A DNA stretch of 64,000 nucleotides from the NCBI RefSeq assembly GCF_016429155.1, contig NZ_JAELUC010000001.1, forward strand, positions 62,001 through 126,000. The letters run 5' to 3'. A program made the position numbers and the translations under genes. The notes under the pieces are model-generated. The model saw nothing but the letters and a program-made list of their open reading frames with translations. It ran no database searches and was not told where the DNA came from. Position 1 is the first letter of the stretch. The number at the start of each line of letters is the position of its first letter. This DNA comes from Pedobacter sp. ASV12. GTDB lineage: Bacteria > Bacteroidota > Bacteroidia > Sphingobacteriales > Sphingobacteriaceae. Below are positions 27,553 to 36,752 of the stretch, piece by piece.

Positions 27553-27859
27553 GCCTTAATGGTTAACCTAATTTTAACCACCTTAGATGCCTCAGGCTAA
27601 ACCCCAAAACATACGGCAAAAGAAAAGCCTGAATAACCTTAATGCCTTAATGGTTGGCCTAATTTTCAACCACCTTAGACGCCTCAGGCTAAACCCAAAG
27701 CATACGGCAAAAGAAAAGCCTGAATAACCTTAATGCCTTAATGGTTAGCCTAATTTTTAACCACCTTAGACCCTCAGGCTAAACCCAAAGCATGCGACAA
27801 AAGAAAAGCCTGAATAAGCTTAATGCTTTAATGGCTAGCCTAACTTCTAACCGCCCTAG
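27553..27859. repeat. Tandem array of a 91-bp unit, about 3.4 copies, with conserved hairpins
   Basis: Copies begin at 27553, 27644, 27735 and (partial, diverged) 27825, giving periods of 91, 91 and 90 bases. Each starts GCCTTAATGG. Each carries an inverted repeat around CCTAATT (copy 1 TGGTTAA/TTAACCA, copy 2 TGGTTG/CAACCA, copy 3 TGGTTA/TAACCA), so the A-to-G change in copy 2 is matched by T-to-C in the other arm. A second pair, TCAGGCT and AGCCTGA, lies about 27 bases apart in each unit. The array fills most of the 445-base gap between clpS and the convergent thioredoxin-fold gene. No ORF of note is inside. It may be a family of intergenic repeats, a MITE remnant, or a transcript-end structure. 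Confidence 0.9.
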
Positions 27860-27953
27860 GTATCTAAGAAATTCATTACAAAATCTTTAGAAAAAAGATT
27901 GAAATGTTCTTATTGGTTAAAAAACGCCCAAACAAAGCGACGAACACATTCGT

Positions 27954-28556
27954 CTATTTCAAATCAGCCAACAATTTGGCCAGCTCTGCTTGCGTACTTT
28001 GGGTTTTATCCTTGGCATACCAACCATGTAGTTGTTCGGCAACCAGCATCATATCGGAGTTTTCTTTCTTCCACTGCATCAATAAATCCTGAAGCACTTG
28101 AGGCCTTGGTCCCCATTTGGGCAAAACGAGTTCTTTTTGTTCGTTAAGTACCAAAAGTACCGGAATAGCCCTGCCGTTATTGGTGAGGTGGGCATCAATC
28201 AGTTCGAGATGTTGATCGCGCAGGACCAGCTTAAGGTCGAATTGATCGGGCGCATGTTCAACCAATTTGTTAATTACAGGTACAATTTGAGCTGCATCGC
28301 CACACCAGCCTTCGCTGATTACCAAAAAGTGGTACTTGCCTTTTACTTTGGCCATGGCCTCCAGAAGATCGTTACCCAGCACCGTGGTTTTGTCGACCCG
28401 GTTCATGCGTTGCACGTTCATCTTGGTATAATGCAACATGGCTTCCGAATGATCGGGGCCCGTAGTTTTGCCTTCGGCCAGGAGTTGGTTTACCAATTCG
28501 CGATAAGCAGTATAACTTAAACCTTCGTTATCAAAAATATTACCGTAATTTATCAT
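27954..28556 (-). CDS. Thioredoxin-fold protein lacking the second active-site Cys
   Basis: This 200-residue protein of the Thioredoxin_9-like family is common in Bacteroidota. The helical N-terminal part (residues 1-70) precedes the thioredoxin-like core, with YHFLVISEGWCGDAAQIVP (75-93). Cys85 occupies the first active-site position, but the second is Ala88 (WCGDA rather than WCGDC), so a dithiol oxidoreductase cycle is impossible; a monothiol or peroxide-reacting role is possible. The cis-Pro loop is visible as RAIPVLLVLNE (about 129-139). There is no signal peptide, so it is cytoplasmic. It converges on clpS across the 91-bp repeat array. Confidence 0.85.
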   Translation of the reverse strand: MINYGNIFDNEGLSYTAYRELVNQLLAEGKTTGPDHSEAMLHYTKMNVQRMNRVDKTTVLGNDLLEAMAKVKGKYHFLVISEGWCGDAAQIVPVINKLVEHAPDQFDLKLVLRDQHLELIDAHLTNNGRAIPVLLVLNEQKELVLPKWGPRPQVLQDLLMQWKKENSDMMLVAEQLHGWYAKDKTQSTQAELAKLLADLK

Positions 28557-28656
28557 GTTTTAGCTGTAATAAAATAGTTACGCCTCGTTTTTTTAAACTT
28601 TCTCATCCGACCTTTGTCTTCCAATTTAGGAAAAACTAAAAAAGAGCAAGATTTAG

Positions 28657-31149
28657 ATGAAAAATAGTATCCGCAAAGTTCTGTTATTGACTTTAGCTAT
28701 TTGTATTGTAACTGTAAAACTTTCTGCACAAACCAATAATATCGGCAAAATAACCGGAAAAATCATTGATGCACAAACCAATGAAACCATTCCGTTTGCT
28801 TCGGCCATGCTGATCGATAAAAAAACGAAAAACACCATCAAGCTGGTGCAAACCGATGTTGATGGTGTTTTTGCCATTACCAATATCCCCAAAGGCACCT
28901 TTACTTTCAAGGCCAGTTATGTGGGCTACCAAACCATGGTACGCGATTCGGTTACCATTTCAGATGCGGTTAAGGAAATCAGCCTGGGCAGCATCAGAAT
29001 GAAAACCGCCAAAAGCAATGTTTTGAACGAGGTAACCGTTACCGCACCCAAAACAACCATGCAATTGGGTATCGACAAAAAGGTATTCTCTGTTGACCAA
29101 AGTTTGGTAAGCGAGGGTGGTTCTGCATCCGATCTTTTGCAAAACGTACCTTCGGTGCAAACCGATATCGACGGCAATGTAAGCCTGCGCGGTTCGTCGG
29201 GCGTAAAAGTGCTGATTGATGGCAAGCCTTCGTTAATTGCCGGCGGCGACGTGGCCCAGATCCTCAAATCCATCCCCGCCAGTTCAATCGAAAGCGTGGA
29301 GTTGATTACCAATCCATCGGCCAAGTACGATGCCGAAGGACAATCGGGTATCATCAACATTGTATTGAAAAGAAACAAGAAGCTGGGTTTTAATGGTTCT
29401 TTGGCTTTAACTGCCGGAAACCGCGATAATTACAACGCCAACACCAGCATGAGTTTTCAAAACAAACAAATAAACCTTTACGGCAATTACAGCTACCGCT
29501 ATGGCAACCGTGTGGGTGGTGGCTACAACAACATCGCTTATTTTAATGGCACCGGGCCAACCGGCTATGCCAACCAGAATACCGATTCGAAAGGTTTGGA
29601 AAAAGGACATAACCTGAAGGCCGGACTGGATTATTACCTGGCCGAAAAAAGCGTATTGAGCTTCTCTACAGGGCTCAACATCAGAAACAACAACCAAAAC
29701 GAGTTTTTGTCTATAGACCAGTTAGGCGCTAACCTTAATCCATTGGCACTCAGCCACCGCTCTAACGATAACAATGGCAAAGGCAACAGCTACGATTTGA
29801 ACTTGGATTTTTCTCAGAAATTTAAAAAGCCTCGCGAAGAGCTTACGGCCAACATCAGTTTTTCGGAAGGCACGAACGATAATTTCCAGACCTACAACAC
29901 CAACATTTACAACATTAACGGCAACCCGGTTAGCGGCACGCCCGACATCCAGCGCAACGACAGGGACGGACTGAACCGCAACTACAACGCGCAGGTAGAC
30001 TATACCTTGCCTGTTGGCAAGTCAGGCAAAGTTGAAGCCGGCTACCGCAGCCAAATCCGTATTGCCGAAAGCTCTACCTATGCCGATGTATTAAGCCCTG
30101 TTGATGGCAATTACAATTTTAACTATTCGTTAAGCAACGAGTTCAACAGCAAAGACCAGGTACATGCCATTTATGTAAACTACCAGAACCAAATCAACAA
30201 TTTTGGCTATCAATTTGGTTTAAGGGGCGAAGATGCGCGTTTAGATACCCGTTTAGGCGCTTACGACATCAACTCTAACTTGGCTTATACTCCAGGCAAA
30301 GTAGCTTATACCCGTTTATACCCAAGTGTTTTCCTTACCCAAAAGTTTAAGGGCGACCAACAGGTACAGTTGAGCTATAGCCGCAGGGTAAACAGGCCAC
30401 GTGGCTGGGACACCAACCCTTTTCTTGATGTTTCAGACCCTTTAAACTACCGCCAAGGCAATGTAAACCTTAAACCTGAAGACGTACATGCTTTTGAGTT
30501 GAGCTATAGCAAATTCTGGAAAAAATTCTCTTTGGTTTCGTCGGCCTACATGCGCCAAACCAACGATGTGATCCAAAGGATCAGAACTGAACCTGATGCC
30601 AACGGAATTACCATCAGTACCCCACAAAACTTAACCCGCAGCATCGCCAGCGGCGTAGAGCTGATTGGTAAATTCGACCTGCTCAAAGCTTGGAACTTTA
30701 CCGCCAACGTTAACCTTTACCAAAGCAAGATCGTGGGCGTTCCGGCATTTGGCATCGTAGAAAACTCGGGATTTAGCTACAACGCCAACTTAACCAACAA
30801 CTTTGTATTGCCATACAGCATCACCCTGCAAATCAAAGGCGACTACCGCTCGCGCGAGGTGATGGCCCAAGGCATCAGAAAAGCGATGTACGGCATGGAT
30901 GCAGGCGCCAAATACGACTTCAAAAACAAGAAAGCCAGTTTGAGCCTAAACATCAGGGACGTATTTTCGACCAGAAAATGGCAGATGACCCAAAACGGCA
31001 ATACTTCATTGATTGATTTTAGCCGCTACATGCAAGGCACCATGGGCAACCTCACTTTTTCTTACCGTTTTGGAAAAACCAGTTTTGGCTTTAAGAAAAC
31101 GAAAAAAAGCGATGATGAGGGTGGCAGACCAAACGAAGAAACCTTTTAA
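28657..31149 (+). CDS. Outer-membrane TonB-dependent-receptor-like protein (OMP_b-brl_3), copy 1
   Basis: This 830-residue protein has a signal peptide (VLLLTLAICIVTVKLSAQ). The N-terminal carboxypeptidase-regulatory beta-domain (about residues 30-115) contains GKIIDAQTNETIPFASAMLI and YVGYQTMV. The plug domain follows (VTVTAPKTTMQLGIDKKVFS, then LLQNVPSVQTDIDGNVSLRG, IDGKPSL, IESVELITNPSAKYDAEGQS). A beta-barrel of the OMP_b-brl_3 class ends in alternating aromatic strands (NLTFSYRFGKTSFGFKKTK). This class takes up or secretes unidentified ligands and is not a canonical SusC, as no SusD partner follows. The C-terminus is a charged tail (KKSDDEGGRPNEETF). It is tandem with a diverged paralogue 21 bases downstream. 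Confidence 0.93.
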   Translation: MKNSIRKVLLLTLAICIVTVKLSAQTNNIGKITGKIIDAQTNETIPFASAMLIDKKTKNTIKLVQTDVDGVFAITNIPKGTFTFKASYVGYQTMVRDSVTISDAVKEISLGSIRMKTAKSNVLNEVTVTAPKTTMQLGIDKKVFSVDQSLVSEGGSASDLLQNVPSVQTDIDGNVSLRGSSGVKVLIDGKPSLIAGGDVAQILKSIPASSIESVELITNPSAKYDAEGQSGIINIVLKRNKKLGFNGSLALTAGNRDNYNANTSMSFQNKQINLYGNYSYRYGNRVGGGYNNIAYFNGTGPTGYANQNTDSKGLEKGHNLKAGLDYYLAEKSVLSFSTGLNIRNNNQNEFLSIDQLGANLNPLALSHRSNDNNGKGNSYDLNLDFSQKFKKPREELTANISFSEGTNDNFQTYNTNIYNINGNPVSGTPDIQRNDRDGLNRNYNAQVDYTLPVGKSGKVEAGYRSQIRIAESSTYADVLSPVDGNYNFNYSLSNEFNSKDQVHAIYVNYQNQINNFGYQFGLRGEDARLDTRLGAYDINSNLAYTPGKVAYTRLYPSVFLTQKFKGDQQVQLSYSRRVNRPRGWDTNPFLDVSDPLNYRQGNVNLKPEDVHAFELSYSKFWKKFSLVSSAYMRQTNDVIQRIRTEPDANGITISTPQNLTRSIASGVELIGKFDLLKAWNFTANVNLYQSKIVGVPAFGIVENSGFSYNANLTNNFVLPYSITLQIKGDYRSREVMAQGIRKAMYGMDAGAKYDFKNKKASLSLNIRDVFSTRKWQMTQNGNTSLIDFSRYMQGTMGNLTFSYRFGKTSFGFKKTKKSDDEGGRPNEETF

Positions 31150-31170
31150 TTGATTAGCTTAGCACCTACC

Positions 31171-33585
31171 TTGAAAATCCTGACATCCTTCTTGTTGCTT
31201 GTTGCTTGTTGCATGGCTGCTTTTGGCGCCAAAGCAGCAGAAAAGGGCATTATTCGAGGTAAGGTAATTGAGGAGGTAGGCGCTTTGCCTATTCCCTTTG
31301 CTGTAGTAGCCATTTTTGAGGGCGCCGCAGAACAGCCCTTGTCTACCATCCAAAGCGATGAAAACGGTATATTTAAATTCGTGAACCTCAAACCCGCCAC
31401 TTACAGGCTAAGGGTAAGCTACGTGGGCTTTGCCAGTTTGGTGGTCAACGACATCATCATTACCGAAAAAGATTTCGACAAAAACCTGGGCAACCTGAAG
31501 CTCAGCAACGAACAGAGCAACCTGAACGAAGTGGTAATTACCGCCCCCAAACCGCTGGTAGAATTTGGCGCCGATGTGATTACCTATAACGTAGGCTCGT
31601 CGATACTGGCCGAGGGGAGCACCGCAACAGACATCCTCAAAAACGTACCAATGGTGCAGGTCGACATCGACGGCAACGCAACCATTGCAGGCAAAAGGAG
31701 TACCCGTGTTTTTATTGACGGCAAGCCTTCCGATTACATGACCTCCAACATTACCGACCTGCTCAACGTATTGCCTTCTGATGCCATCGAAAAAATAGAG
31801 GTCATGACCAATCCGCCTTCCAAATACTCGGGCGATGGCGAGGGTATCCTCAACATCGTAATGAAAAAGGGCTTCAAAGTCGGTTTTAACGGCAATATAG
31901 GTATAACCGCCGGCCTGCAGGGCAATACCAACACCAATGCCAATGCCTCCTACAGGGGCAAAAACTATAACCTGAATGGCAGCGCGGCCTATCGGCAGAA
32001 CATCGGCAAAGGCAATAGCGAAAGCTACCGCACCAATTTCTTTCCCGATACTACTTTCTATTACAACCAGTTTAACAACAACCGCAACAAAAGCGACGGG
32101 GGTAATTTTAGGTTGGGGTTCGATTGGGACATTACGCCCAAGCAAAGCCTCCGCATCTCTACCAACTACAACATCAACAACAGCAATAGCCGTTCGGGCA
32201 ACGATTTTTATTACCTCAATGAAGACCAGATAGCCACCCGCCTGCGCAACCAGCAGAACCTGGGCGACGGCAACAGCCATAACTTTGTTTTTAATGCCGA
32301 TTACAACCTGCAAACCGATACCGTTGGAGGCAAGCTGACCATGGGCATTACCGCCAATACCAATGCCAACAACGACCTGCGTTCTTACAACCGCACCTAT
32401 GCCTTTCCGGCCAACTTAAACCCAAGCCTGCAGCAGAACGACAACGAAATCAGTAACCAGGGACTGAACTTTAACCTCGATTATGACAAGCCGGTTTTTA
32501 AAAAGCGCGACCAGTTGGAACTGGGCATGGCCTTTAACTACCGCAAAAACGACAACGACCTGCTGGTGCAGAACTTCAATTACCAAACCGAACAGTACCT
32601 CACCAATAAAGCCCTCACCAATAAGTTTTTTTATAATGAACACATCCTGTCGGGTTATGCTTCCTATAATTTGAGGCTCAATGGCTGGGGTTTTAAAGGT
32701 GGATTGAGAGCTGAATACACCGATGTAAACTTCGACCTTTCTACAGGCGCCAATTACCATGTAGATCCTTACCTGAGCTTGTTCCCCAACGTATCAATCA
32801 ACCATTACTTCAAAAAACGCTATAATTTCGGAGCGACCTACAGCGTACGCATCAACAGACCCCGAGAAAACACGTTGAACCCACAGGTTAACAATGCCGA
32901 TACGCTGAATATTTCTTACGGCAATCCCGATCTTTCGCCGGCCTACACACACCAAATGGATTTCAGTTTTGGTGCCTTCGGACAAAAATGGTCGTTTACG
33001 CCACGTATTTCCTACTCAACCGCCAGGGGCGTAATCGAACGATACCGTATGGTCAAACCAAACGGCGTGTCAGAAAGCACTTTCGACAATGTAGGAACCA
33101 ACCATGCTATTGCCTTGATGCTGATCGGTAACTTTAGGCCTACCAGCAAAATTTCTACCAATGGCAATTTCAGTATAATCCAGAGCCGGTACAGCTCTAA
33201 ATTAAATTCTTCGTTAAACCGCGACGGATTGAGCTTAAGGGCTTCCTTGGGCTTTTCGATGCAATTGCCGTTCAAAACCGCTTTCGAGTCGTACGTAAAC
33301 TACGCCAACAACATCAATGCGCAAGGCCGTAACAAAGGATCGATCAACAGCAGCTTCGGCGCCAGGAAAACCTTTTTTAAAAACACCCTGAGTGCACGCA
33401 TCAGCACAAGCGACCCTTTTGGCCGCCGCAACAACAATTCGTTTAACCAAGGCACCAATTTCACCTCGCAGAGCTATTCTACTAACAACTCGAGCAATGT
33501 GAGCTTCAGCTTAAACTATCGCTTTACCAAAGTGAAAGTAAACAAGGTAACCATCCCACCTCCACCTGTACCCGTAAAGCAGTAG
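31171..33585 (+). CDS. Outer-membrane TonB-dependent-receptor-like protein (OMP_b-brl_3), copy 2, TTG start
   Basis: This roughly 804-residue paralogue has the same order: signal peptide, regulatory beta-domain (GKVIEEVGALPIPFAVVAI), plug (VVITAPKPLVEFGADVITYN, LKNVPMVQVDIDGNATIAG, IDGKPSDYM, IEKIEVMTNPPSKYSGDGEG) and Asn-rich beta-barrel. No ATG precedes the signal sequence. TTG at 31171 gives MKILTSFLLLVACC, the best signal peptide, and lies 21 bases after the previous stop; TTG at 31150, abutting that stop, is the alternative. The C-terminus ends with NVSFSLNYRFTKVKVNKVTI and a short Pro-rich tail. The pair probably forms one transcript. The ligand is unknown. Confidence 0.9.
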   Translation: MKILTSFLLLVACCMAAFGAKAAEKGIIRGKVIEEVGALPIPFAVVAIFEGAAEQPLSTIQSDENGIFKFVNLKPATYRLRVSYVGFASLVVNDIIITEKDFDKNLGNLKLSNEQSNLNEVVITAPKPLVEFGADVITYNVGSSILAEGSTATDILKNVPMVQVDIDGNATIAGKRSTRVFIDGKPSDYMTSNITDLLNVLPSDAIEKIEVMTNPPSKYSGDGEGILNIVMKKGFKVGFNGNIGITAGLQGNTNTNANASYRGKNYNLNGSAAYRQNIGKGNSESYRTNFFPDTTFYYNQFNNNRNKSDGGNFRLGFDWDITPKQSLRISTNYNINNSNSRSGNDFYYLNEDQIATRLRNQQNLGDGNSHNFVFNADYNLQTDTVGGKLTMGITANTNANNDLRSYNRTYAFPANLNPSLQQNDNEISNQGLNFNLDYDKPVFKKRDQLELGMAFNYRKNDNDLLVQNFNYQTEQYLTNKALTNKFFYNEHILSGYASYNLRLNGWGFKGGLRAEYTDVNFDLSTGANYHVDPYLSLFPNVSINHYFKKRYNFGATYSVRINRPRENTLNPQVNNADTLNISYGNPDLSPAYTHQMDFSFGAFGQKWSFTPRISYSTARGVIERYRMVKPNGVSESTFDNVGTNHAIALMLIGNFRPTSKISTNGNFSIIQSRYSSKLNSSLNRDGLSLRASLGFSMQLPFKTAFESYVNYANNINAQGRNKGSINSSFGARKTFFKNTLSARISTSDPFGRRNNNSFNQGTNFTSQSYSTNNSSNVSFSLNYRFTKVKVNKVTIPPPPVPVKQ

Positions 33586-33761
33586 AAGAAGTTCACGGGT
33601 TCATTAGTCACAGGTTTATTGCTAACTGACAATTGTAAACTCAGTGCCCAACCTCAAATTACATTTTCCATCTTCCGTGTTCCAGCTTACCTCTGCGCCC
33701 TAACTAAAGACTATGGACTTCCCGACTATCGACTAACCGACTAAAATCGTATCTTGCAGCC

Positions 33762-34316
33762 ATGGACAAGGATAATCCCTGGAAAATACTGGAAAGTCAA
33801 AAAATCTACGATAACAATTGGATTTCGCTTACCGAACATCAGGTAATTAACCCTGCTGGCGGTAAAGGTATTTATGGCGAGGTGCACTTTAAAAATACGG
33901 CCATTGGCATCATTCCTTTGGATACCGATTACAACACCTGGCTCGTTGGGCAATACCGATTTCCGATCAAGGCCTACAGCTGGGAGATTCCAGAAGGCGG
34001 AGGTTTATTGGGCATCCATCCCGAAGAAGGCGCCCGGCGAGAGCTGGCCGAAGAAACCGGATTAAGTGCCGGCCGTTTGACAGAAATCCAACGGATGCAC
34101 CTTTCCAATTCTGTAAGCGACGAATTGGCAATCATTTATGTAGCCCAAGACCTCCAAATGGGCATGGCATCGCCCGAAGAAACCGAGGAACTGGTTATCC
34201 GCAAACTGCCGTTCGAAGAAGCTTTTCAGCTGGTTTTAGACGGAATCATTACGGACAGCATGAGCGTAGCAGGCATTTTAAAAACCAAGCTATTGATACA
34301 GGAGGGTAAAATTTAA
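33762..34316 (+). CDS. NUDIX hydrolase
   Basis: This 184-residue protein of the ADP-sugar pyrophosphatase-like NUDIX group cleaves nucleoside diphosphates linked to another moiety. The NUDIX helix reads GGGLLGIHPEEGARRELAEE followed by TGL (about residues 85-107). The metal-binding RExxEE is intact, but the position of the first box Glu (eight before the RE) is Ile, so the box is not fully canonical. Related Bacteroidota proteins share the EIPEGGG lead-in, suggesting a subfamily trait. TATCTTGC at 33750-33757, five bases before the ATG, resembles a -7 element. The acyltransferase gene follows six bases downstream. Confidence 0.9.
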   Translation: MDKDNPWKILESQKIYDNNWISLTEHQVINPAGGKGIYGEVHFKNTAIGIIPLDTDYNTWLVGQYRFPIKAYSWEIPEGGGLLGIHPEEGARRELAEETGLSAGRLTEIQRMHLSNSVSDELAIIYVAQDLQMGMASPEETEELVIRKLPFEEAFQLVLDGIITDSMSVAGILKTKLLIQEGKI

Positions 34317-34321
34317 TTTTT

Positions 34322-35056
34322 ATGAGAAAACTGTTCGGCTATATCCTATCGCCAATATTCTACATCTTTTTCGGACTGATGCTTGGCATTTTCCATCCCA
34401 TCCAATGGATATGCTATAAACTATTTGGCTACAAAGCCCACAAAAGATCAGTAGACTGCCTGAATTTTTTCCTGACTTATTGCAACTGGTTTCTGCTCAA
34501 CTCGGTTACTTTCGTGAACCAGCAAAACCTGCCAACCGACAGGCCCATTATTTTTGTGGCCAACCACCAGAGCATGTACGATATTCCGGGATTGATCTGG
34601 TTCTTGCGCAAGTACCATCCCAAATTCATCTCAAAAATAGAACTGACTAAGGGCATTCCGTCTATTTCCTACAACCTCAAATACGGTGGCGGCGCCAATA
34701 TCGACCGTAAAGACGGCAAGCAATCGGTGCTCGAAATCGGGAAGCTGGGCAAGCGGATGAAAGAAAACAATTGGTCGGCCGTAATTTTTGCCGAAGGCAC
34801 CCGTGCCAAAGACGGCAAGGTGAAGACTTTTCACGTAGGAGGCATTGCAACCCTCCTTAAAAGAGCACCCAATGCCTTGCTGGTACCGGTAGCCATAGAG
34901 AATTCGTGGAAAATTGTGCGTTACGGCCTATTTCCATTAAGCGTAGCCGAAGCCATCAGGTGGACCGTGTTGGCACCTATCGAACCGGCAGAAAAACCGG
35001 CAGAGGATATTACCTTGGCCGCCGAAGTAGCCATTAAAGCCAAACTCCATCAATGA
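34322..35056 (+). CDS. 1-acyl-sn-glycerol-3-phosphate acyltransferase (PlsC family)
   Basis: This 244-residue membrane-associated acyltransferase acylates lysophosphatidate to phosphatidate. Blocks in order are an N-terminal hydrophobic stretch (ILSPIFYIFFGLMLGIF), the catalytic HxxxxD in VANHQSMYDIPG (about residues 79-90), the glycerol-phosphate-binding FAEGTRAKDG (about 157-166), and VPVAIENSW. Length is normal. It sits between a NUDIX gene (six bases upstream) and a TraB/GumN gene that overlaps it by four bases (ATGA), so the three form an operon. The acyl donor (CoA or ACP) cannot be told from sequence. Confidence 0.93.
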   Translation: MRKLFGYILSPIFYIFFGLMLGIFHPIQWICYKLFGYKAHKRSVDCLNFFLTYCNWFLLNSVTFVNQQNLPTDRPIIFVANHQSMYDIPGLIWFLRKYHPKFISKIELTKGIPSISYNLKYGGGANIDRKDGKQSVLEIGKLGKRMKENNWSAVIFAEGTRAKDGKVKTFHVGGIATLLKRAPNALLVPVAIENSWKIVRYGLFPLSVAEAIRWTVLAPIEPAEKPAEDITLAAEVAIKAKLHQ

Positions 35057-35943
35057 GCTTCATGAAGATCCTAAAATATTTTCTCCTTTGCTTCTTAAGC
35101 ATCAGTTTAAGCGCAAACGCCCAAAACAAAAAAACAACAAACACCTTGTTGTGGGAAATTTCGGGCAAAGGCCTAGAAAAGCCTTCTTATTTATTTGGAA
35201 CCTACCATTTTGCCGGCAAAAGCTTTATCGATACCATGAAAGTATTGAACCAAAAGCTGAACAACGCCGATGCGGTAGTTGGCGAGCTGGTGATGGACAA
35301 TAACATGGCCATCAAACTGGCTCCCTATATGCTAATGAAGAATAATTTTTTAGACAAGCTCCTGAAACCCGACGAGTATCAAATGGTGGCCGATTACTTG
35401 AAAAAAGTATCGGGTTACGACCTTAAAATGTTCAATTCGATGAAACCCGCTGCCATTCAGGTCATGTTGCTGGCCTTTACCTCGCCCGTTACTTTCAGCA
35501 AAGATAACCCTGCCATCGACCAATATTTTCAGGATGACGCCAAAAGCAGGAACAAAAAAGTATATGGACTCGAAACCGTAGAAGACCAAGCCGATGTGCT
35601 ATTGGGAGGAACTTTGGAACGCCAAAAAGAATTGTTGCTCAAAAGCATTAGCAAAGCAGAAAAAACAAAAGCCGAAACCCAAAAAATCTACGATTATTAC
35701 ATTACGCAAGACCTCGGAAAATTTGAAAAGCTATTTAGCCAAAACGAAGATTATACCTCGGAGGAAATGGACAAGCTTCTTAAAAACAGAAACCAAAAGT
35801 GGCTAACGCAGCTTCCGGCGCTCATGCAAGGCCAAAGCCTGTTTATTGCCGTTGGTGCCGGGCATCTGATTGGCAAAGATGGCTTAATCCAAGGCTTGAA
35901 AGCCCTGGGCTATACGGTTACGCCCCTGGCTACCACTGAGTAA
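35053..35943 (+). CDS. TraB/GumN family protein, exported
   Basis: This 296-residue protein has a signal peptide (KILKYFLLCFLSISLSANAQ). The TraB/GumN fold is marked by KPSYLFGTYHFAG (about residues 42-54; GTxH motif), the internal KVYGLETVEDQADVLLGG (Glu-containing block, about 171-188) and the C-terminal SLFIAVGAGHLIGKDGLIQG (GxxH). The GTxH, Glu and GxGH residues recall Tiki-type metalloproteases, to which this family is related, so a periplasmic metal-dependent activity is possible but unproven. Start choices are ATG 35053 (overlapping the plsC stop) or 35062. It converges on the LytTR gene. Confidence 0.9.
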   Translation: MSFMKILKYFLLCFLSISLSANAQNKKTTNTLLWEISGKGLEKPSYLFGTYHFAGKSFIDTMKVLNQKLNNADAVVGELVMDNNMAIKLAPYMLMKNNFLDKLLKPDEYQMVADYLKKVSGYDLKMFNSMKPAAIQVMLLAFTSPVTFSKDNPAIDQYFQDDAKSRNKKVYGLETVEDQADVLLGGTLERQKELLLKSISKAEKTKAETQKIYDYYITQDLGKFEKLFSQNEDYTSEEMDKLLKNRNQKWLTQLPALMQGQSLFIAVGAGHLIGKDGLIQGLKALGYTVTPLATTE

Positions 35944-35999
35944 CCGGCTGGCGGTTTTCTGAATCGAGGCAATCAGCCTTAAACCCAACTCTGCGCTAG

Positions 36000-36752
36000 T
36001 TAGATATTCCTGCCGTCAATCAATTTAAAAAATTCGTCGCGGTAGGTATCGCCAATCGGGATGATTTTAGAAGCAATCGAAATCCGGCTGCGTTCAATGC
36101 TTTCGATCTTGTCGAGCGAAATGATGTATGATTTATGCACACGGATAAATTCGCCCTTGGGCAGGGTTTCTTCCATTTTTTTCATGTTCTGCAAGGTAAT
36201 CACACGCTCGGTTCTGGTAAAAATAGAAATGTAGTCTTTTAGCCCTTCAATGTACAGGATATCGTCGAGTTGGATTTTTTGGATTTTATGTTCTGTTTTC
36301 ACAAAGATAAAATCTTGTACAGGCCCATTACCGTTGCTGGCGACGCTTGGCGCGGGTACGGGTTCGGGCATTGGAGCAGGTACTGTTTCAGACCGTTGCA
36401 GATTTTTGTGTACTTTTTCTACCGCTTTGTAAAAACGGTCGAAAGCAATAGGCTTAAGCAGGTAATCAGACACATTAAGGTCGTAGCTTTCCAGAGCATA
36501 TTGCGAATAAGCCGTGGTGAGGATAAAATTAGATTTCTCGCCCGCTATCTTCAAAAACTGAATACCCGTTAAATCAGGCATCTGGATATCCAAAAACACC
36601 AAATCAATGCCTCCAGCCTGTACCAGTTGCAAAGCTTCGATGGCATTTTCGGTACGTTTAACGAGTTGCAAAAAGGGCACCTTCGAAACGTAATCTTCAA
36701 TAATATCGAGCGCTAAAGGCTCATCGTCAACAGCAATACATTTTAAAATCAT
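36000..36752 (-). CDS. LytTR response regulator
   Basis: This 250-residue regulator has a receiver domain with acidic pocket DDE (residues 9-11), phospho-acceptor Asp55 in VFLDIQMPDLTG and Lys in LLKPIAFDRF. A Pro-rich linker (about 133-147) leads to a C-terminal LytTR DNA-binding domain (FVKTEHKIQKIQLDDILYIE, then FIRVHKSYIISLDKIESIER). LytTR domains bind pairs of direct repeats spaced about two helical turns apart. The gene overlaps its partner kinase by four bases (ATGA). The divergent peptide/ABC transporter operon is the most likely target. Confidence 0.94.
   Translation of the reverse strand: MILKCIAVDDEPLALDIIEDYVSKVPFLQLVKRTENAIEALQLVQAGGIDLVFLDIQMPDLTGIQFLKIAGEKSNFILTTAYSQYALESYDLNVSDYLLKPIAFDRFYKAVEKVHKNLQRSETVPAPMPEPVPAPSVASNGNGPVQDFIFVKTEHKIQKIQLDDILYIEGLKDYISIFTRTERVITLQNMKKMEETLPKGEFIRVHKSYIISLDKIESIERSRISIASKIIPIGDTYRDEFFKLIDGRNI

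Noticed and set aside
27553..27859. CRISPR array
   Set aside because: The 91-bp unit repeats as a whole without short repeats separated by unique spacers, and no cas genes are nearby.
31408..32313. 301-aa minus-strand ORF opposite the second outer-membrane protein gene
   Set aside because: It lies fully inside a well-supported coding sequence on the other strand. Its translation is Val/Ala-rich low-complexity sequence produced by the Asn/Thr/Gly-rich sense codons, and it has no recognisable domain.
33586..33761. Small gene or RNA between the second outer-membrane protein and the NUDIX gene
   Set aside because: No ORF with a plausible start and no stable structure; only word-like AT-rich sequence.
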